Shown here: piece after piece, positions 18,165 to 27,817 of the stretch
How the letters are laid out: each line of letters opens with the position of its first letter
How positions within the stretch are numbered: position 1 is the first letter of the stretch
Assembly: GCF_009827305.1 (NCBI RefSeq)
Contig: NZ_WTYJ01000001.1
Span: forward strand, 1,736,001-1,800,000
Origin: Croceibacterium xixiisoli
GTDB lineage: Bacteria > Pseudomonadota > Alphaproteobacteria > Sphingomonadales > Sphingomonadaceae
Direction: 5' to 3'
DNA length: 64,000 nucleotides
Notes under the pieces: generated by a model
What the model was told of the DNA's origin: nothing
The model's input: the letters and a program-made list of their open reading frames with translations, nothing else
Database searches by the model: none
Made by a program: the position numbers and the translations under genes

Positions 18165-18839
18165 TTAAAGCGTTGCTTCGATCTCTCGCGCGGCCTGCAC
18201 CGGATCATCGGCCCGGCTGATCGGGCGACCGATCACCAGCACGCTGGCGCCGTCATCGCGCGCCTGGCGCGGGGTGACGACGCGCTTCTGATCGCCGACC
18301 GCGCTGCCGGCGGGGCGCAGGCCGGGCACTACGAAATAGCCCTTTTTCCACTGGCGGTGGACATCGCCCACTTCCTGTCCGGAACACACGATCCCGTCCA
18401 GTCCGGCCGCTTCTGCCAGTTCGGCCAGCCGCATCACCTGATCATGCGGGGTGCCCTGTACGCCGGTGCGGGCCAGATCGCGCTCGTCCAGGCTGGTCAG
18501 CATGGTGACGGCCACGACCTTGGTGTCGATTCCGGCTGCAGCCTTGGCATCTTCCATCATCGCCCGTCCGCCGCTGGCGTGGATCGTGACGATCGCCGGC
18601 TTCAGCACATTGATCGCCTGCATCGCGCCGGCAACCGTGTTGGGAATATCGTGCAGTTTCAGGTCCAGGAAAATCGGCAGCCCTACCTGCGCAATCTCGT
18701 GCACGCCGTGGTGCCCATGGGCGCAGAAGAATTCGAGACCCAGCTTGAGCCCGCCGACATGATCGCGGACTTTTTCCGCCATGGCCCTCGCCGCATCAAG
18801 CTGCGGCATATCAAGCGCGAGGAAGACGGGATTGCTCAT
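18165..18839 (-). CDS. pyrF: Orotidine 5'-phosphate decarboxylase
   Basis: 224 residues. FLALDMPQLDAA holds the first catalytic Asp, GLKLGLEFFCAHG the Lys, and FLDLKLHDIPNTV the diagnostic D-x-K-x-x-D motif. VVPGLRPAGSAVGDQKRV is the phosphate-binding loop. It makes UMP from OMP. The start overlaps the stop of the upstream LapA-domain gene (4 bases). Confidence 0.97.
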   Translation of the reverse strand: MSNPVFLALDMPQLDAARAMAEKVRDHVGGLKLGLEFFCAHGHHGVHEIAQVGLPIFLDLKLHDIPNTVAGAMQAINVLKPAIVTIHASGGRAMMEDAKAAAGIDTKVVAVTMLTSLDERDLARTGVQGTPHDQVMRLAELAEAAGLDGIVCSGQEVGDVHRQWKKGYFVVPGLRPAGSAVGDQKRVVTPRQARDDGASVLVIGRPISRADDPVQAAREIEATL

Positions 18840-19195
18840 GGGCGAAGGGGGCTTTCGGAAATCGGAGTCTCGGGTTCGGAGACAGGTGGGTGCGGTGTGG
18901 CAACGGGTTCATCAACCGGTGCCACGGGGGCAACCGGGGCCAGCGCGGCAGCAGCAGTGCGCGCGGCGTTTTCCAGCGATGCGATGCGGCGGTTCAGATG
19001 CCAGCGGGTGCCGCGATGCAGCAACCACATCGGGACCAGCCCCAGCAGGAAGGATGCCAGCACCAGAGCCGGGATCTTGGTTTCGAGAACCAGCCCCTGC
19101 CAGATGTTGACCTCCACCGGTTTCCAGTTGGCGAACGAAAACAGCAGCAGCGCGACGATCAGCACGATCGCGACGATTGTGCGGATGATTTGCAT
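18836..19195 (-). CDS. LapA/DUF1049-type membrane protein
   Basis: 119 residues. Two membrane helices: IVAIVLIVALLLFSFANW and IPALVLASFLLGLVPMWLL, separated by KPVEVNIWQGLV, the LapA-domain layout. The C-terminal half is Pro/Ala/Val-rich and probably disordered. Family members (LapA/YciS) act in LPS assembly in enterics; in alphaproteobacteria the role is not established. Translationally coupled to pyrF. Confidence 0.85.
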   Translation of the reverse strand: MQIIRTIVAIVLIVALLLFSFANWKPVEVNIWQGLVLETKIPALVLASFLLGLVPMWLLHRGTRWHLNRRIASLENAARTAAAALAPVAPVAPVDEPVATPHPPVSEPETPISESPLRP

Positions 19196-19285
19196 GGGTG
19201 CTTCCTTTCACTATCCCGGCGGGACGGATGCTAGGGCGATTGCAATGACTTGGGAAGAGCGGGCACTGACGCCCGTCCCGGATCG

Positions 19286-19313
19286 GAAAAGGCGGGCTGT
19301 AGAAGCCCGCCTT
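19286..19313 (-). terminator. Rho-independent terminator of purB
   Basis: A 10-bp perfect stem (AAGGCGGGCT / AGCCCGCCTT) with a five-base loop, followed on the minus strand by TTTT. It lies directly after the purB stop. Confidence 0.85.
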
Positions 19314-19318
19314 GTCAA

Positions 19319-20629
19319 TCAGCCAAACACGCGGTCGAAGATATGGTCGACCTGTTTGAAATGGTAATCCAGGTTGAACTTGTCTTCCAGTTCCTCGGCC
19401 GACAGCGCCGCCGAGACTTCCGGATCGGCTTTCAGCAGTTCCAGCAACGACAGCGCGCCGTCGCTTTCCCACACCTTCATCGCATTGCGCTGAACCAGGC
19501 GATAGGAATCATCGCGGGTCAGGCCGGCCTGGGTCAGGGCCAGCAGCACGCGCTGCGAATGGACCAGCCCGCCCATGCGATCGAGATTCTTCTGCATGCG
19601 TTCGGGATAGATCAGCAGCTTGTCCACCACGCCGGTCAGGCGGGCGAGCGCGAAGTCGAGCGTGATCGTGGCATCGGGGCCGATGAAGCGTTCGACCGAG
19701 GAATGCGAGATATCGCGTTCATGCCACAGGGCGACATTTTCCATCGCCGGCAGCGCATAGGAACGGATCATGCGTGCCTGGCCGGTGAGGTTTTCGGTCA
19801 GGATCGGGTTGCGCTTGTGCGGCATCGCGCTCGAACCCTTCTGCCCGGGGGAGAAATATTCTTCCGCCTCCAGCACTTCGGTCCGCTGCAGATGGCGGAT
19901 TTCGATCGCCAACCGTTCGATCGAACTGGCGATGACGGCCAGCGTGGCGAAATACATGGCGTGGCGATCACGCGGGATCACTTGGGTGGAAACGGGTTCC
20001 GATGCCAGGCCCAGCTTTTCCGCCACATATTCTTCGACCGAAGGATCGATATTGGCAAAGGTGCCGACCGCGCCGGAAATGGCGCAGGTGGCGATTTCCG
20101 CACGGGCGGCAACCAGCCGCTGGCGGCAGCGGGCGAATTCGGCATAGGCCTGCGCCAGCTTCACGCCAAAGGTGGTCGGTTCGGCATGGATGCCATGGCT
20201 GCGGCCGATGGTGGGGGTGTATTTGTGCTCTTCGGCGCGGCGCTTGAGCGCGGCCAGCAGTTCATCCAGATCGGTCAGCAGCAGATCGCTGGCACGGGCC
20301 AACTGCACCGCCAGCGTGGTATCCAGCACGTCGGAACTGGTCATGCCTTGATGCATGAAGCGCGCATCCGGACCAACCTGCTGGGCCACCCAGTCAAGGA
20401 AGGCAATCACGTCATGCTTGGTCACCGCCTCGATCGCATCGATCGCCGGCACATCGATCGCCGGATTGGTTGCCCACCAGTCCCACAGCGCCTTCGCGCC
20501 GCTTTCGGGCACAACGCCAAGTTCGCCCAGCTTCTGGGTCGCATGCGCTTCGATCTCGAACCAGATGCGATAGCGTTCCTCTGCGCTCCAGATGGCGGTC
20601 ATGGCAGGGCGGGCATAGCGGGGGACCAT
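19319..20629 (-). CDS. purB: Adenylosuccinate lyase
   Basis: 436 residues from ATG 20629. GMTSSDVLDTTLAVQ and the lyase signature GSSAMPHKRNP identify the fumarase/aspartase superfamily, and TIGRSHGIHAEP carries the general-acid histidine typical of PurB. It acts twice in purine synthesis (SAICAR to AICAR; adenylosuccinate to AMP). Independent unit ended by a strong terminator; divergent from the DUF3857 gene. Confidence 0.97.
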   Translation of the reverse strand: MVPRYARPAMTAIWSAEERYRIWFEIEAHATQKLGELGVVPESGAKALWDWWATNPAIDVPAIDAIEAVTKHDVIAFLDWVAQQVGPDARFMHQGMTSSDVLDTTLAVQLARASDLLLTDLDELLAALKRRAEEHKYTPTIGRSHGIHAEPTTFGVKLAQAYAEFARCRQRLVAARAEIATCAISGAVGTFANIDPSVEEYVAEKLGLASEPVSTQVIPRDRHAMYFATLAVIASSIERLAIEIRHLQRTEVLEAEEYFSPGQKGSSAMPHKRNPILTENLTGQARMIRSYALPAMENVALWHERDISHSSVERFIGPDATITLDFALARLTGVVDKLLIYPERMQKNLDRMGGLVHSQRVLLALTQAGLTRDDSYRLVQRNAMKVWESDGALSLLELLKADPEVSAALSAEELEDKFNLDYHFKQVDHIFDRVFG

Positions 20630-20802
20630 CGAGCACTCCGTAGGGAAGGGTAGGCAGGATCGGCCTCTCTGGACCGATCGTCATCGCGGCGGGCTAGGCC
20701 GCGCCATCGCAATTGGCAAGACCCGGGGCCATTGCATTCGGCCGGGCGCCATGATCTATCACGCAGTTAAGCCGAATTCATGGCTGCAACAGGGGCTTGG
20801 GG

Positions 20803-23583
20803 ATGAGATCGTTTGCCATTTTGATGGCCGGGACAGTTATGACTGCGGCCGTGCCGGCCTGGGCGGGAGAAGAGCCGCTGTATCAGCCGGCGCCAGCCTG
20901 GGTCGCCGAAGCAACGCTGCCTGAGGTCAAATCCGGCCCGCCGGTGCTGGTGCTGGATGATCAGCAGCGCATCGATCAGGGGCGGCTGTGGAGCTATACC
21001 GATCGCGCGATCCGGATCGACAACCCGCAGATGATGACCGCCTTGGGCACGCTGCAGGCCGGCTGGTTGCCGGACAAGGGCGATCTGATCGTCCATCGCG
21101 TGGCCATCCTGCGCGACGGGCAGCAGATCGATCTGCTGGAGGGCGGTTCGCGGTTCGAAGTCCTGCGAAGAGAGCGGCGCCTCGAACAGCGCATGCTCGA
21201 TGGTGCCTTCACCGCCACCATGTCGATACCCGGGATGCGGGTCGGTGACGTGCTGCGTGTCAGCTATTCGGTCACCAAATCCGATCAGGTTCTCGACGAG
21301 GAGGTTCAAACCATGTCGCCTCTGCTGGGCGATCCGTTCCAGGCAAAGTTCGCCCGGGTCCGCTATTCCTGGCCCGGCGATGCGACGGTGCAATGGCGCG
21401 CAGGCCAGGGGGCCGAGGTCCGGGAATTCAAACTGGATGACAGCTTCAGCGCGGTGGAGGTGATGCTGCCCTTGCCGAAGGCGCCGGACATGCCGGATGA
21501 CGCCCCTGTGCGATACAGAATGCCAGCACTGCTGCAGGCTGGCACATTTGCTGATTGGGCCGAAGTCAGCCGGGTGATGGCCCCGCACTATGGCACCGAA
21601 GGCGCGATCGCGCCCGGATCGCCCGTCGCGGCCGAAGTGAGGAAGATCGAACAGGCGCACCAGGGCAAGATTGAAAGAGCCGTGGCGGCCTTGCGGCTGG
21701 TGCAGGATGAGATCGCCTATCTCATGAACGGGCTGAACGGCGGCAACTACAAGCCGCAGGCCCCCGCCGAAACCTGGGAATTCCGCTATGGCGACTGCAA
21801 GGCCAAGAGCCTGCTGCTGCTGGCGATGCTGCGGGAACTGGGAATAGAAGCGGAAGCCGTGCTGGTCGCCAGCCAGACAGGCGATGGCGTGCCGGGTATG
21901 CTGCCGATGGCTGGCGTATTCGATCACGTGATTGTGCGGGCGACAATCGATGGCACCGATTACTGGCTGGATGGCACCACATCGGGCGCCAGCATGGCCA
22001 CCGTGATGGTTGTCCCACCGTTCCACCACGCCCTGCCGCTCCGCATGGATGGGGCCGACCTGATGCCGCTGGCACCGCGTCCGCAGCAGGCGCTGGATGT
22101 GGATAGCAGGGTGACGCTGGATCAGCGCGCGGGTCTCGATGTGCCGCAGCTGTTCGAAGGTGAATGGACGGTTGCAGGGGGCGTTGCCGGAATTCTGCGC
22201 GGGTTGATCGGGCAGGGGACGGAAGAGCAATTGCGCGATGTTGCCCGCGCTTTCGTGGCCGAGCAGATGGGCGATGTTCAGGTTTTCGATACCGCCATCA
22301 CCTTTGATCCGGATACCAACACGGCCCGCGTTCAGGCGAAGGGACTGATGACCTCCGCCTGGAAGTGGGAACGGGGTCGGGGCAAGCGCGGCTTCGACCT
22401 GCCGACGGCAGGTTTCACGTTCCAGCCGGATCGCACCCGCGCTGCCTGGCGGGACATTCCAGTGGCCATTGATGGCCCCTATTCCGCCCGCGCGGCTGTT
22501 ACGGCGCTGCTGCCGGATGGATCCGATGCCTATCGGATTGAAGGCAAAAGCGCGATCGACGAAACGATCGCCTCCATACAATTGCATCGCAATGCCACGC
22601 TGGATCGGAACACCCTGACCATTGTCGATTCGACACGTTGGCCGGGCGGAGAAATATCGCCGGATGTGGCGCGGACCGAACGCAGCAAGGCAACCCGGTT
22701 TGGATCGACGGAACTCAACCTGGTGGCACCGGCAACGGTCCCCCGCAGGTCCGACCTGGCGAACATGACAGACCGCCGGCGCTATGCCCCGATCGAGGCC
22801 GCTTACCAGACGTTGATTGAGGCTGATCCGGAAGACACCGATGCCATTCGCAACCGTCTGACCTTCCGTCTGGGCACCTATGACCGCCTGGGCGCGCTGG
22901 AAGATATCAACGCCATCATCGAACGCGAACCATCCGCAGAACATTATCTCCAGCGATCCTATATCCATGCGCAGCTGGCCCGGATGGATGAAGCCCTGTC
23001 CGATGCAGAGGCAGCTTGGGAACTGGCGCCGAATATCGCCGCAACCGGGCAGAGGGCTGAGCTTTTGCGCTATTTCGATCGTGCGGAGGAATCGATCGGC
23101 CTGTTGCAGGAACAGGGCGGAAATGCCGATGAACAGCGCACATTGTCCTTGCAGATCGGCGATCTTGAGGCGCAGTTGGGCCGCAAGGAAGAAGGGCTGG
23201 CGCGGATCGATGAAATGTTGACCCAGCGCCCCGGCGATCCGGACCTGATGAATGCCAAATGCTGGTATCAGGCGATCTGGAATTACCGCACGGAAGATAT
23301 GCTGGAAACCTGCACCCAGGCTGTGGAATCCGCAAACTGGTCACCTGCGGCGCTTGATAGCCGGGCCATGGCCTATCACCGGCTCGGCCGTAACGCCGAT
23401 GCGCTGAAGGATCTGGAGGCTGCACTGGCGGCCAATCCCGATCTTTCCGCAGCGCTGCTGATGCGGGGCGTGGTCAAGCGCGAACTTGGCGATCAGAGCG
23501 GCAGGGACGACATCCGCAAAGCTCTGTTCATGTCGCCTGCGATCGAGCGGGCCTACAAGCTTTACGGAATCAAACTCAACTGA
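20803..23583 (+). CDS. Secreted DUF3857 / transglutaminase-like / TPR protein
   Basis: 926 residues from ATG 20803 (a TTG two codons earlier is less likely). Signal peptide ending AAVPAWA. Residues ~50-260 match DUF3857 (beta-rich); the transglutaminase-like core follows with RYGDCKAKSLLL (Cys332), GVFDHVIVRA (His375) and YWLDGT (Asp390), so a complete Cys-His-Asp triad. Residues ~660-926 are helical TPR-like repeats (LNAIIERE..., ALKDLEAALAANPDLSAALL). Domain order is common in Bacteroidetes and sphingomonads; the substrate is unknown, possibly protein or peptidoglycan cross-linking or cleavage in the periplasm. Confidence 0.85.
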   Translation: MRSFAILMAGTVMTAAVPAWAGEEPLYQPAPAWVAEATLPEVKSGPPVLVLDDQQRIDQGRLWSYTDRAIRIDNPQMMTALGTLQAGWLPDKGDLIVHRVAILRDGQQIDLLEGGSRFEVLRRERRLEQRMLDGAFTATMSIPGMRVGDVLRVSYSVTKSDQVLDEEVQTMSPLLGDPFQAKFARVRYSWPGDATVQWRAGQGAEVREFKLDDSFSAVEVMLPLPKAPDMPDDAPVRYRMPALLQAGTFADWAEVSRVMAPHYGTEGAIAPGSPVAAEVRKIEQAHQGKIERAVAALRLVQDEIAYLMNGLNGGNYKPQAPAETWEFRYGDCKAKSLLLLAMLRELGIEAEAVLVASQTGDGVPGMLPMAGVFDHVIVRATIDGTDYWLDGTTSGASMATVMVVPPFHHALPLRMDGADLMPLAPRPQQALDVDSRVTLDQRAGLDVPQLFEGEWTVAGGVAGILRGLIGQGTEEQLRDVARAFVAEQMGDVQVFDTAITFDPDTNTARVQAKGLMTSAWKWERGRGKRGFDLPTAGFTFQPDRTRAAWRDIPVAIDGPYSARAAVTALLPDGSDAYRIEGKSAIDETIASIQLHRNATLDRNTLTIVDSTRWPGGEISPDVARTERSKATRFGSTELNLVAPATVPRRSDLANMTDRRRYAPIEAAYQTLIEADPEDTDAIRNRLTFRLGTYDRLGALEDINAIIEREPSAEHYLQRSYIHAQLARMDEALSDAEAAWELAPNIAATGQRAELLRYFDRAEESIGLLQEQGGNADEQRTLSLQIGDLEAQLGRKEEGLARIDEMLTQRPGDPDLMNAKCWYQAIWNYRTEDMLETCTQAVESANWSPAALDSRAMAYHRLGRNADALKDLEAALAANPDLSAALLMRGVVKRELGDQSGRDDIRKALFMSPAIERAYKLYGIKLN

Positions 23584-23586
23584 TCG

Positions 23587-24315
23587 TCAGATCAATCCAC
23601 GGGCGCGGAGGGAAACATGCCCTTCGCGCCCGATGATCACATGGTCGTGCACGGTCACTCCAAACAGCTGGCCCGCCTCCACGATGCGGGCCGTGATCTG
23701 GATGTCGGCGCGGCTGGGCTCCGGGTTGCCGCTGGGGTGGTTGTGAACCAGGATCATCGCTGTGGCACCGATGTCCAGCGCGCGGCGAATGACCTCTCGC
23801 GGGTGGATTGCCGCTTCGTCCACTGTGCCGTCGCCAACGTGATGATCCAGCATCAGCCGGTTCTGGGAGTTGAGATAGAGCACCCGCACCCGCTCCACCG
23901 TCAGATGGGCCATATCGATGGTGAGGTAATCGAGCAGCGCCTGCCAGCTGCCCAGCACTGGCTGCTGCTGCACCTCGCTGCGGGCCATGCGGCGGGCAAT
24001 CAGCGCGGCGATTTTGAGCGTACCGACACCCACGTCGCCCAAGCCCTTGACCTGTTTCAGCTGGGCCGGGTCGGCATTCAGCACCGCGGCCAGCGATCCG
24101 AATCGCTGCAGCAACGCCTTGGCCAGCGGTTTGGTGTTGCCGCGTGCTGATGCGCCGAACAGCAGATATTCCAGCACCTCATAATCGGCCAGCGCCTCGG
24201 CCCCGCCTTCCAGCAGACGCTGACGCAGGCGTGCGCGGTGGCCGATGCCCGAATGCGCGCCCGTTTCTCCCTCTGCTTGCTCGGCCAAACCAACCCCTCC
24301 GAATTGTTCCTGCAT
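23587..24315 (-). CDS. radC: RadC family JAB-domain protein
   Basis: 242 residues. Helix-hairpin-helix-like N-terminal part (VLEYLLFGA; VKGLGDVGVGTLKIAALI) and the JAMM metal site MILVHNHPSGNPEPSRAD, the RadC signature. Despite the name its role in DNA repair is disputed. ATG 24315 gives the longest plausible protein; a TTG at 24288 has a much better ribosome-binding site (GGAGGGG, 5 nt), so the true start may be there. Divergent from the ydbH-type gene with only 36 bp between if 24315 is used. Confidence 0.92.
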   Translation of the reverse strand: MQEQFGGVGLAEQAEGETGAHSGIGHRARLRQRLLEGGAEALADYEVLEYLLFGASARGNTKPLAKALLQRFGSLAAVLNADPAQLKQVKGLGDVGVGTLKIAALIARRMARSEVQQQPVLGSWQALLDYLTIDMAHLTVERVRVLYLNSQNRLMLDHHVGDGTVDEAAIHPREVIRRALDIGATAMILVHNHPSGNPEPSRADIQITARIVEAGQLFGVTVHDHVIIGREGHVSLRARGLI

Positions 24316-24351
24316 TGCCTTTGGCCCGCCTTCCGCGCAAGTGTGCCTGCA

Positions 24352-27300
24352 ATGGCGGATGAAGCCCAGGATATACCCGCTGCCGGCAAGGCAAGGCTCG
24401 GCGTCGGTTGCTGGGCCTTTTTCGTCGTGCTCGCGCTCATGCTGGCGGCCGGGCTCGCCGGCTGGCTGAACCGCGAACGGATTGCGGGCAATTTCATTTC
24501 CGATGCGCTGGCCGATGCCGGGCTGCAGGCAAGCTATACGGTGGAGGAAATCGGCCCGGAACGGCAGGTGCTCACCAATATCGTGATCGGTCGGCCTGAC
24601 CGGCCGGATCTGACGATCGAGCGACTGGAAGTCGGCATTACCCCGCGCTTCGGCATTCCCGATGTGGAAAAAGTGCGGGTGGTGCGGCCCCGGCTGTTCG
24701 GCACCTATGTGAAAGGCAAGCTGAGTTTCGGCGCGCTGGACCCGCTGATCTTTACCGATAGCGAGGATCCCTTTGCGCTGCCCGATCTGATCGTCGCTGT
24801 CGAAGATGGCCGCGGGCTGATGGAAACTGACCATGGGCCAATCGGCTTCCGGATTCAGGGCGATGGCAATCTGCGCAATGGCTTCACCTCCGAAATCGCC
24901 GCCACCGCCCCGCGTCTGGCGCTGGGCAGTTGCTCGGCCATTGGGGTGACGCTCTACGGCGAGCTGTCGATCCGCCATGAAAAGCCGCGCTTTGCCGGCC
25001 CGTTGCGCAGCGATCAGGCAGCCTGCGCCTCGGCGGGGATCCAACTAGGCAAGGGCGCAACACAGCTGACGCTGGTGGCCGACAAAGATCTGGCCGGGGT
25101 TGAGGGCAGCGCCAATCTGCAGCTGGCCTCCCTGTCCGCAAATGCAGGCGGGGCTCAGACCATCAGTGGCGATGCGCATTTTACCTGGCGGGAAGCAGCC
25201 CTGACCGCGCGCTATGATCTGGGCGGGGTGAGTATTCGCACGCCGCATGGCCGGCTGGCTTCCCTGACGGGGGAGGGCACCATCAGGGCCCGCCGTCAGT
25301 TCGAACGGATCGAATGGGAAGGCTCGATTGCCGGGGAGGGGCTGCAGACATCGCCTGATTTCGACCGCGCCATGGCGCAGCTGGCCGACGCTGGAGCCGA
25401 CACGCTGGTCGCCCCGCTGGTGCAGCAATTGCGCACGCAGATCGCGCGGCAGATCGACAATGGACGAATCACCGCCGGGTTCACGGCGCGGCGAACCGGG
25501 CCCCGCATGTCCGTCGTGCTGCCAAGCGTGGCCGTGGTCGGCGGGCAGGGCGGCGCGCTGCTGGGCCTGTCGCGCGTGCAACTCTCTCTCAATGACGCGG
25601 GCGCGTTGCGCCTGTCCGGCAATCTTGCCACCGGGGGCGAAAATCTTCCACGCATCGTGGGCTATGCCGAACAGGGCGAAGGCGGCGATATCATGATGCG
25701 CCTGTCGATGGCGCCCTATTCCGCGGGTGATGCCAGACTGGCGATGCCCGAACTGCTGGTGCGGCAGGGCCCCAATGGCATGGTGGGCTTCTCTGGCCGG
25801 GTGGAAGCCAGCGGCCCCTTGCCCGGCGGCTACGCGCGAATGCTCCAGTTGCCGCTGTCCGGCAATTGGTCGAAGGCCGGCGGGCTGGCGCTGTGGCGTG
25901 AATGCACGACCGTCCGGTTCGATGGGTTGCAGATCGCCCAGCTCTCGCTCGAACGACGCAGCCTGCAATTGTGCCCGCAAGGTGGCCGCCCGATCCTGGC
26001 CTATGGCTCGCGCGGAATGCAACTGGCGGCAGGCGCCCCTTCGCTCGATCTGCGCGGAAGATTGGGCGAAACGCCCATTGCCCTGCGCACGGGTGCGGTC
26101 GGCTTCGCCTGGCCCGGCGCCATGACGGCGCGCCAGGTCGACGTGGCGCTGGGCCCTGTCGATGCCCCCACAAGCTTCGTGATAGAGGATTTGCGGGCTC
26201 AGCTGGGCAAGGATATCGGCGGGCGTTTTGCGGGTGCTGAGGTTCGCCTGGCCGCCGTTCCGCTCGATCTGCTCGGGGCGGGCGGCAGCTGGCGTTATGC
26301 CGACGGGCGGCTGTCACTGACCGAAGGCGTATTTCGCGTGGAAGACCGGGCAGAAACCGATCGGTTCGAGCCTGTCATCGCCCGCGATGCCGTGCTGGAA
26401 CTGGCCGACAACCGCATTACCGCCCAGGCGCTGCTGCGCGAACCGCGCGGCGATACGCCGCTGGCCCGGCTCGATATCGCGCACAATCTGGCCGACACCA
26501 CCGGGCATGCCGATATCCGCATGGATGGGCTGACCTTCACGCCCGGGCTGCAACCCCTCCATCTGACACCTCTGGCGCGCGGTGTCGTTGCCAATGTGCG
26601 CGGCACGGTGGACGGCCGGGGGCGGATCGACTGGAACCCTGCTGCGATCACCAGTTCGGGCCAGTTCCACACCAACAGCCTGGATCTTGCCGCTGCCTTC
26701 GGCGGGGTGAAGGGGATCGAGGGAACCATTCACTTCACCGATCTGCTGGGCATGACCACCGCCCCGGCGCAGGAGGTGAGGATCGCCTCGGTCAATCCGG
26801 GCATAGAGGTCAATGACGGCACGCTGCGTTACAGCCTGCGCGGGGGCGAGGTGCTGACGATCGAACATGGCCAATGGCCGTTCATGGGCGGCACGCTCGT
26901 CATGAAACCGGTCACCCTACGCTTCGGCGCGGCAGAGGTACGGCGCTATGTGTTCGATATCGAAGGGCTGGAAGCTGCCCGCTTCGTCGAACATATGCAG
27001 ATGGGCAATATCGGCGCCACCGGCGTGTTCGACGGGACGATCCCGGTGGTGTTCGATGCGGCCGGCAATGGCAGCCTGCAGGGCGGTCTCCTGATCTCGC
27101 GCGCGCCGGGTGGCAATGTGTCCTATGTCGGCGAGCTGACCTATAAAGACCTTTCGGCGATGGCCAATTTCGCCTTCGATACGCTCCGCTCTCTCGATTA
27201 CCGGCAGATGAGCATTGCGATGGATGGATCATTGTCAGGTGAAATCGTCACCCGCGTCCGGTTCGATGGCGTCCGGCAGGGGCAGGGGACGCGGCAGAAT

Positions 27301-27546
27301 TTCATCACCCGACGGATCGCCAATCTGCCGATCCGCTTTGACGTCAACATCCGCGCGCCGTTCTATTCGCTGATGACCTCGATCAAGGCGCTCTACGATC
27401 CCGCCGCAATCCGCGACCCGCGCGAAGTCGGCCTGCTTGATTCGAGCGGCAACCGTACTCCCGCGTCGTTGGGCAGGTCGCCAATCGGCTCGGCCGGTCG
27501 CACCAATACACCCATTCAGCACTCCGAAAGCGAGAATGAGCAATGA
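24352..27546 (+). CDS. ydbH: YdbH-domain intermembrane (TAM/AsmA-like) protein
   Basis: 1064 residues from ATG 24352. One N-terminal membrane anchor (AFFVVLALMLAAGLAGWL, ~20-38), then ~1000 residues of repetitive beta-structure with many short amphipathic strands and no enzymatic motif. The C-terminal third (GDGTLRYSLRGGEVLTIEHG region, FEGLEAARFVEHMQMGNI) matches the YdbH/dicarboxylate-transport domain. In E. coli YdbH is one of three AsmA-like bridges moving phospholipids to the outer membrane. The next two genes encode its known partners, YnbE-like (4-nt overlap) and YdbL-like, which supports the call. Confidence 0.88.
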   Translation: MADEAQDIPAAGKARLGVGCWAFFVVLALMLAAGLAGWLNRERIAGNFISDALADAGLQASYTVEEIGPERQVLTNIVIGRPDRPDLTIERLEVGITPRFGIPDVEKVRVVRPRLFGTYVKGKLSFGALDPLIFTDSEDPFALPDLIVAVEDGRGLMETDHGPIGFRIQGDGNLRNGFTSEIAATAPRLALGSCSAIGVTLYGELSIRHEKPRFAGPLRSDQAACASAGIQLGKGATQLTLVADKDLAGVEGSANLQLASLSANAGGAQTISGDAHFTWREAALTARYDLGGVSIRTPHGRLASLTGEGTIRARRQFERIEWEGSIAGEGLQTSPDFDRAMAQLADAGADTLVAPLVQQLRTQIARQIDNGRITAGFTARRTGPRMSVVLPSVAVVGGQGGALLGLSRVQLSLNDAGALRLSGNLATGGENLPRIVGYAEQGEGGDIMMRLSMAPYSAGDARLAMPELLVRQGPNGMVGFSGRVEASGPLPGGYARMLQLPLSGNWSKAGGLALWRECTTVRFDGLQIAQLSLERRSLQLCPQGGRPILAYGSRGMQLAAGAPSLDLRGRLGETPIALRTGAVGFAWPGAMTARQVDVALGPVDAPTSFVIEDLRAQLGKDIGGRFAGAEVRLAAVPLDLLGAGGSWRYADGRLSLTEGVFRVEDRAETDRFEPVIARDAVLELADNRITAQALLREPRGDTPLARLDIAHNLADTTGHADIRMDGLTFTPGLQPLHLTPLARGVVANVRGTVDGRGRIDWNPAAITSSGQFHTNSLDLAAAFGGVKGIEGTIHFTDLLGMTTAPAQEVRIASVNPGIEVNDGTLRYSLRGGEVLTIEHGQWPFMGGTLVMKPVTLRFGAAEVRRYVFDIEGLEAARFVEHMQMGNIGATGVFDGTIPVVFDAAGNGSLQGGLLISRAPGGNVSYVGELTYKDLSAMANFAFDTLRSLDYRQMSIAMDGSLSGEIVTRVRFDGVRQGQGTRQNFITRRIANLPIRFDVNIRAPFYSLMTSIKALYDPAAIRDPREVGLLDSSGNRTPASLGRSPIGSAGRTNTPIQHSESENEQ

Positions 27547-27788
27547 CAGATCGGAAATTGGCCGGTCCTGCCGGCACGGCGGGCGATCACCGCAGATCGC
27601 GCTGGTGGCGGGCAGGAACGGCGGTGATGCTGATGGCGGGCGCAATCCCGGCGGCCGGGTGCATATCGGTGAATGCCCCTGACAAGCCGATCGTGATCGA
27701 GCTCAACATCAACATCACGCAGGAAGTGATCTATCGCCTGGCAGCCGATGCCGGCAACACGATTGAGGAAAACTCCGACATCTTCTGA
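27543..27788 (+). CDS. ynbE: YnbE-like outer-membrane lipoprotein
   Basis: 81 residues. The lipobox AGAIPAAGC places the lipidated cysteine near residue 40; after it come APDKPIVIELNINITQEVIYR, an edge beta-strand region typical of YnbE, which in E. coli forms a beta-augmentation extension of YdbH at the outer membrane. The ~25-residue N-terminal part before the signal is longer than usual, so a start inside is possible, but the ATG overlaps the ydbH stop (ATGA), fitting coupling. Confidence 0.85.
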   Translation: MTDRKLAGPAGTAGDHRRSRWWRAGTAVMLMAGAIPAAGCISVNAPDKPIVIELNINITQEVIYRLAADAGNTIEENSDIF

Positions 27789-27817
27789 TGTGGGAATTTT
27801 CGATGGAGAAGGTTGGT

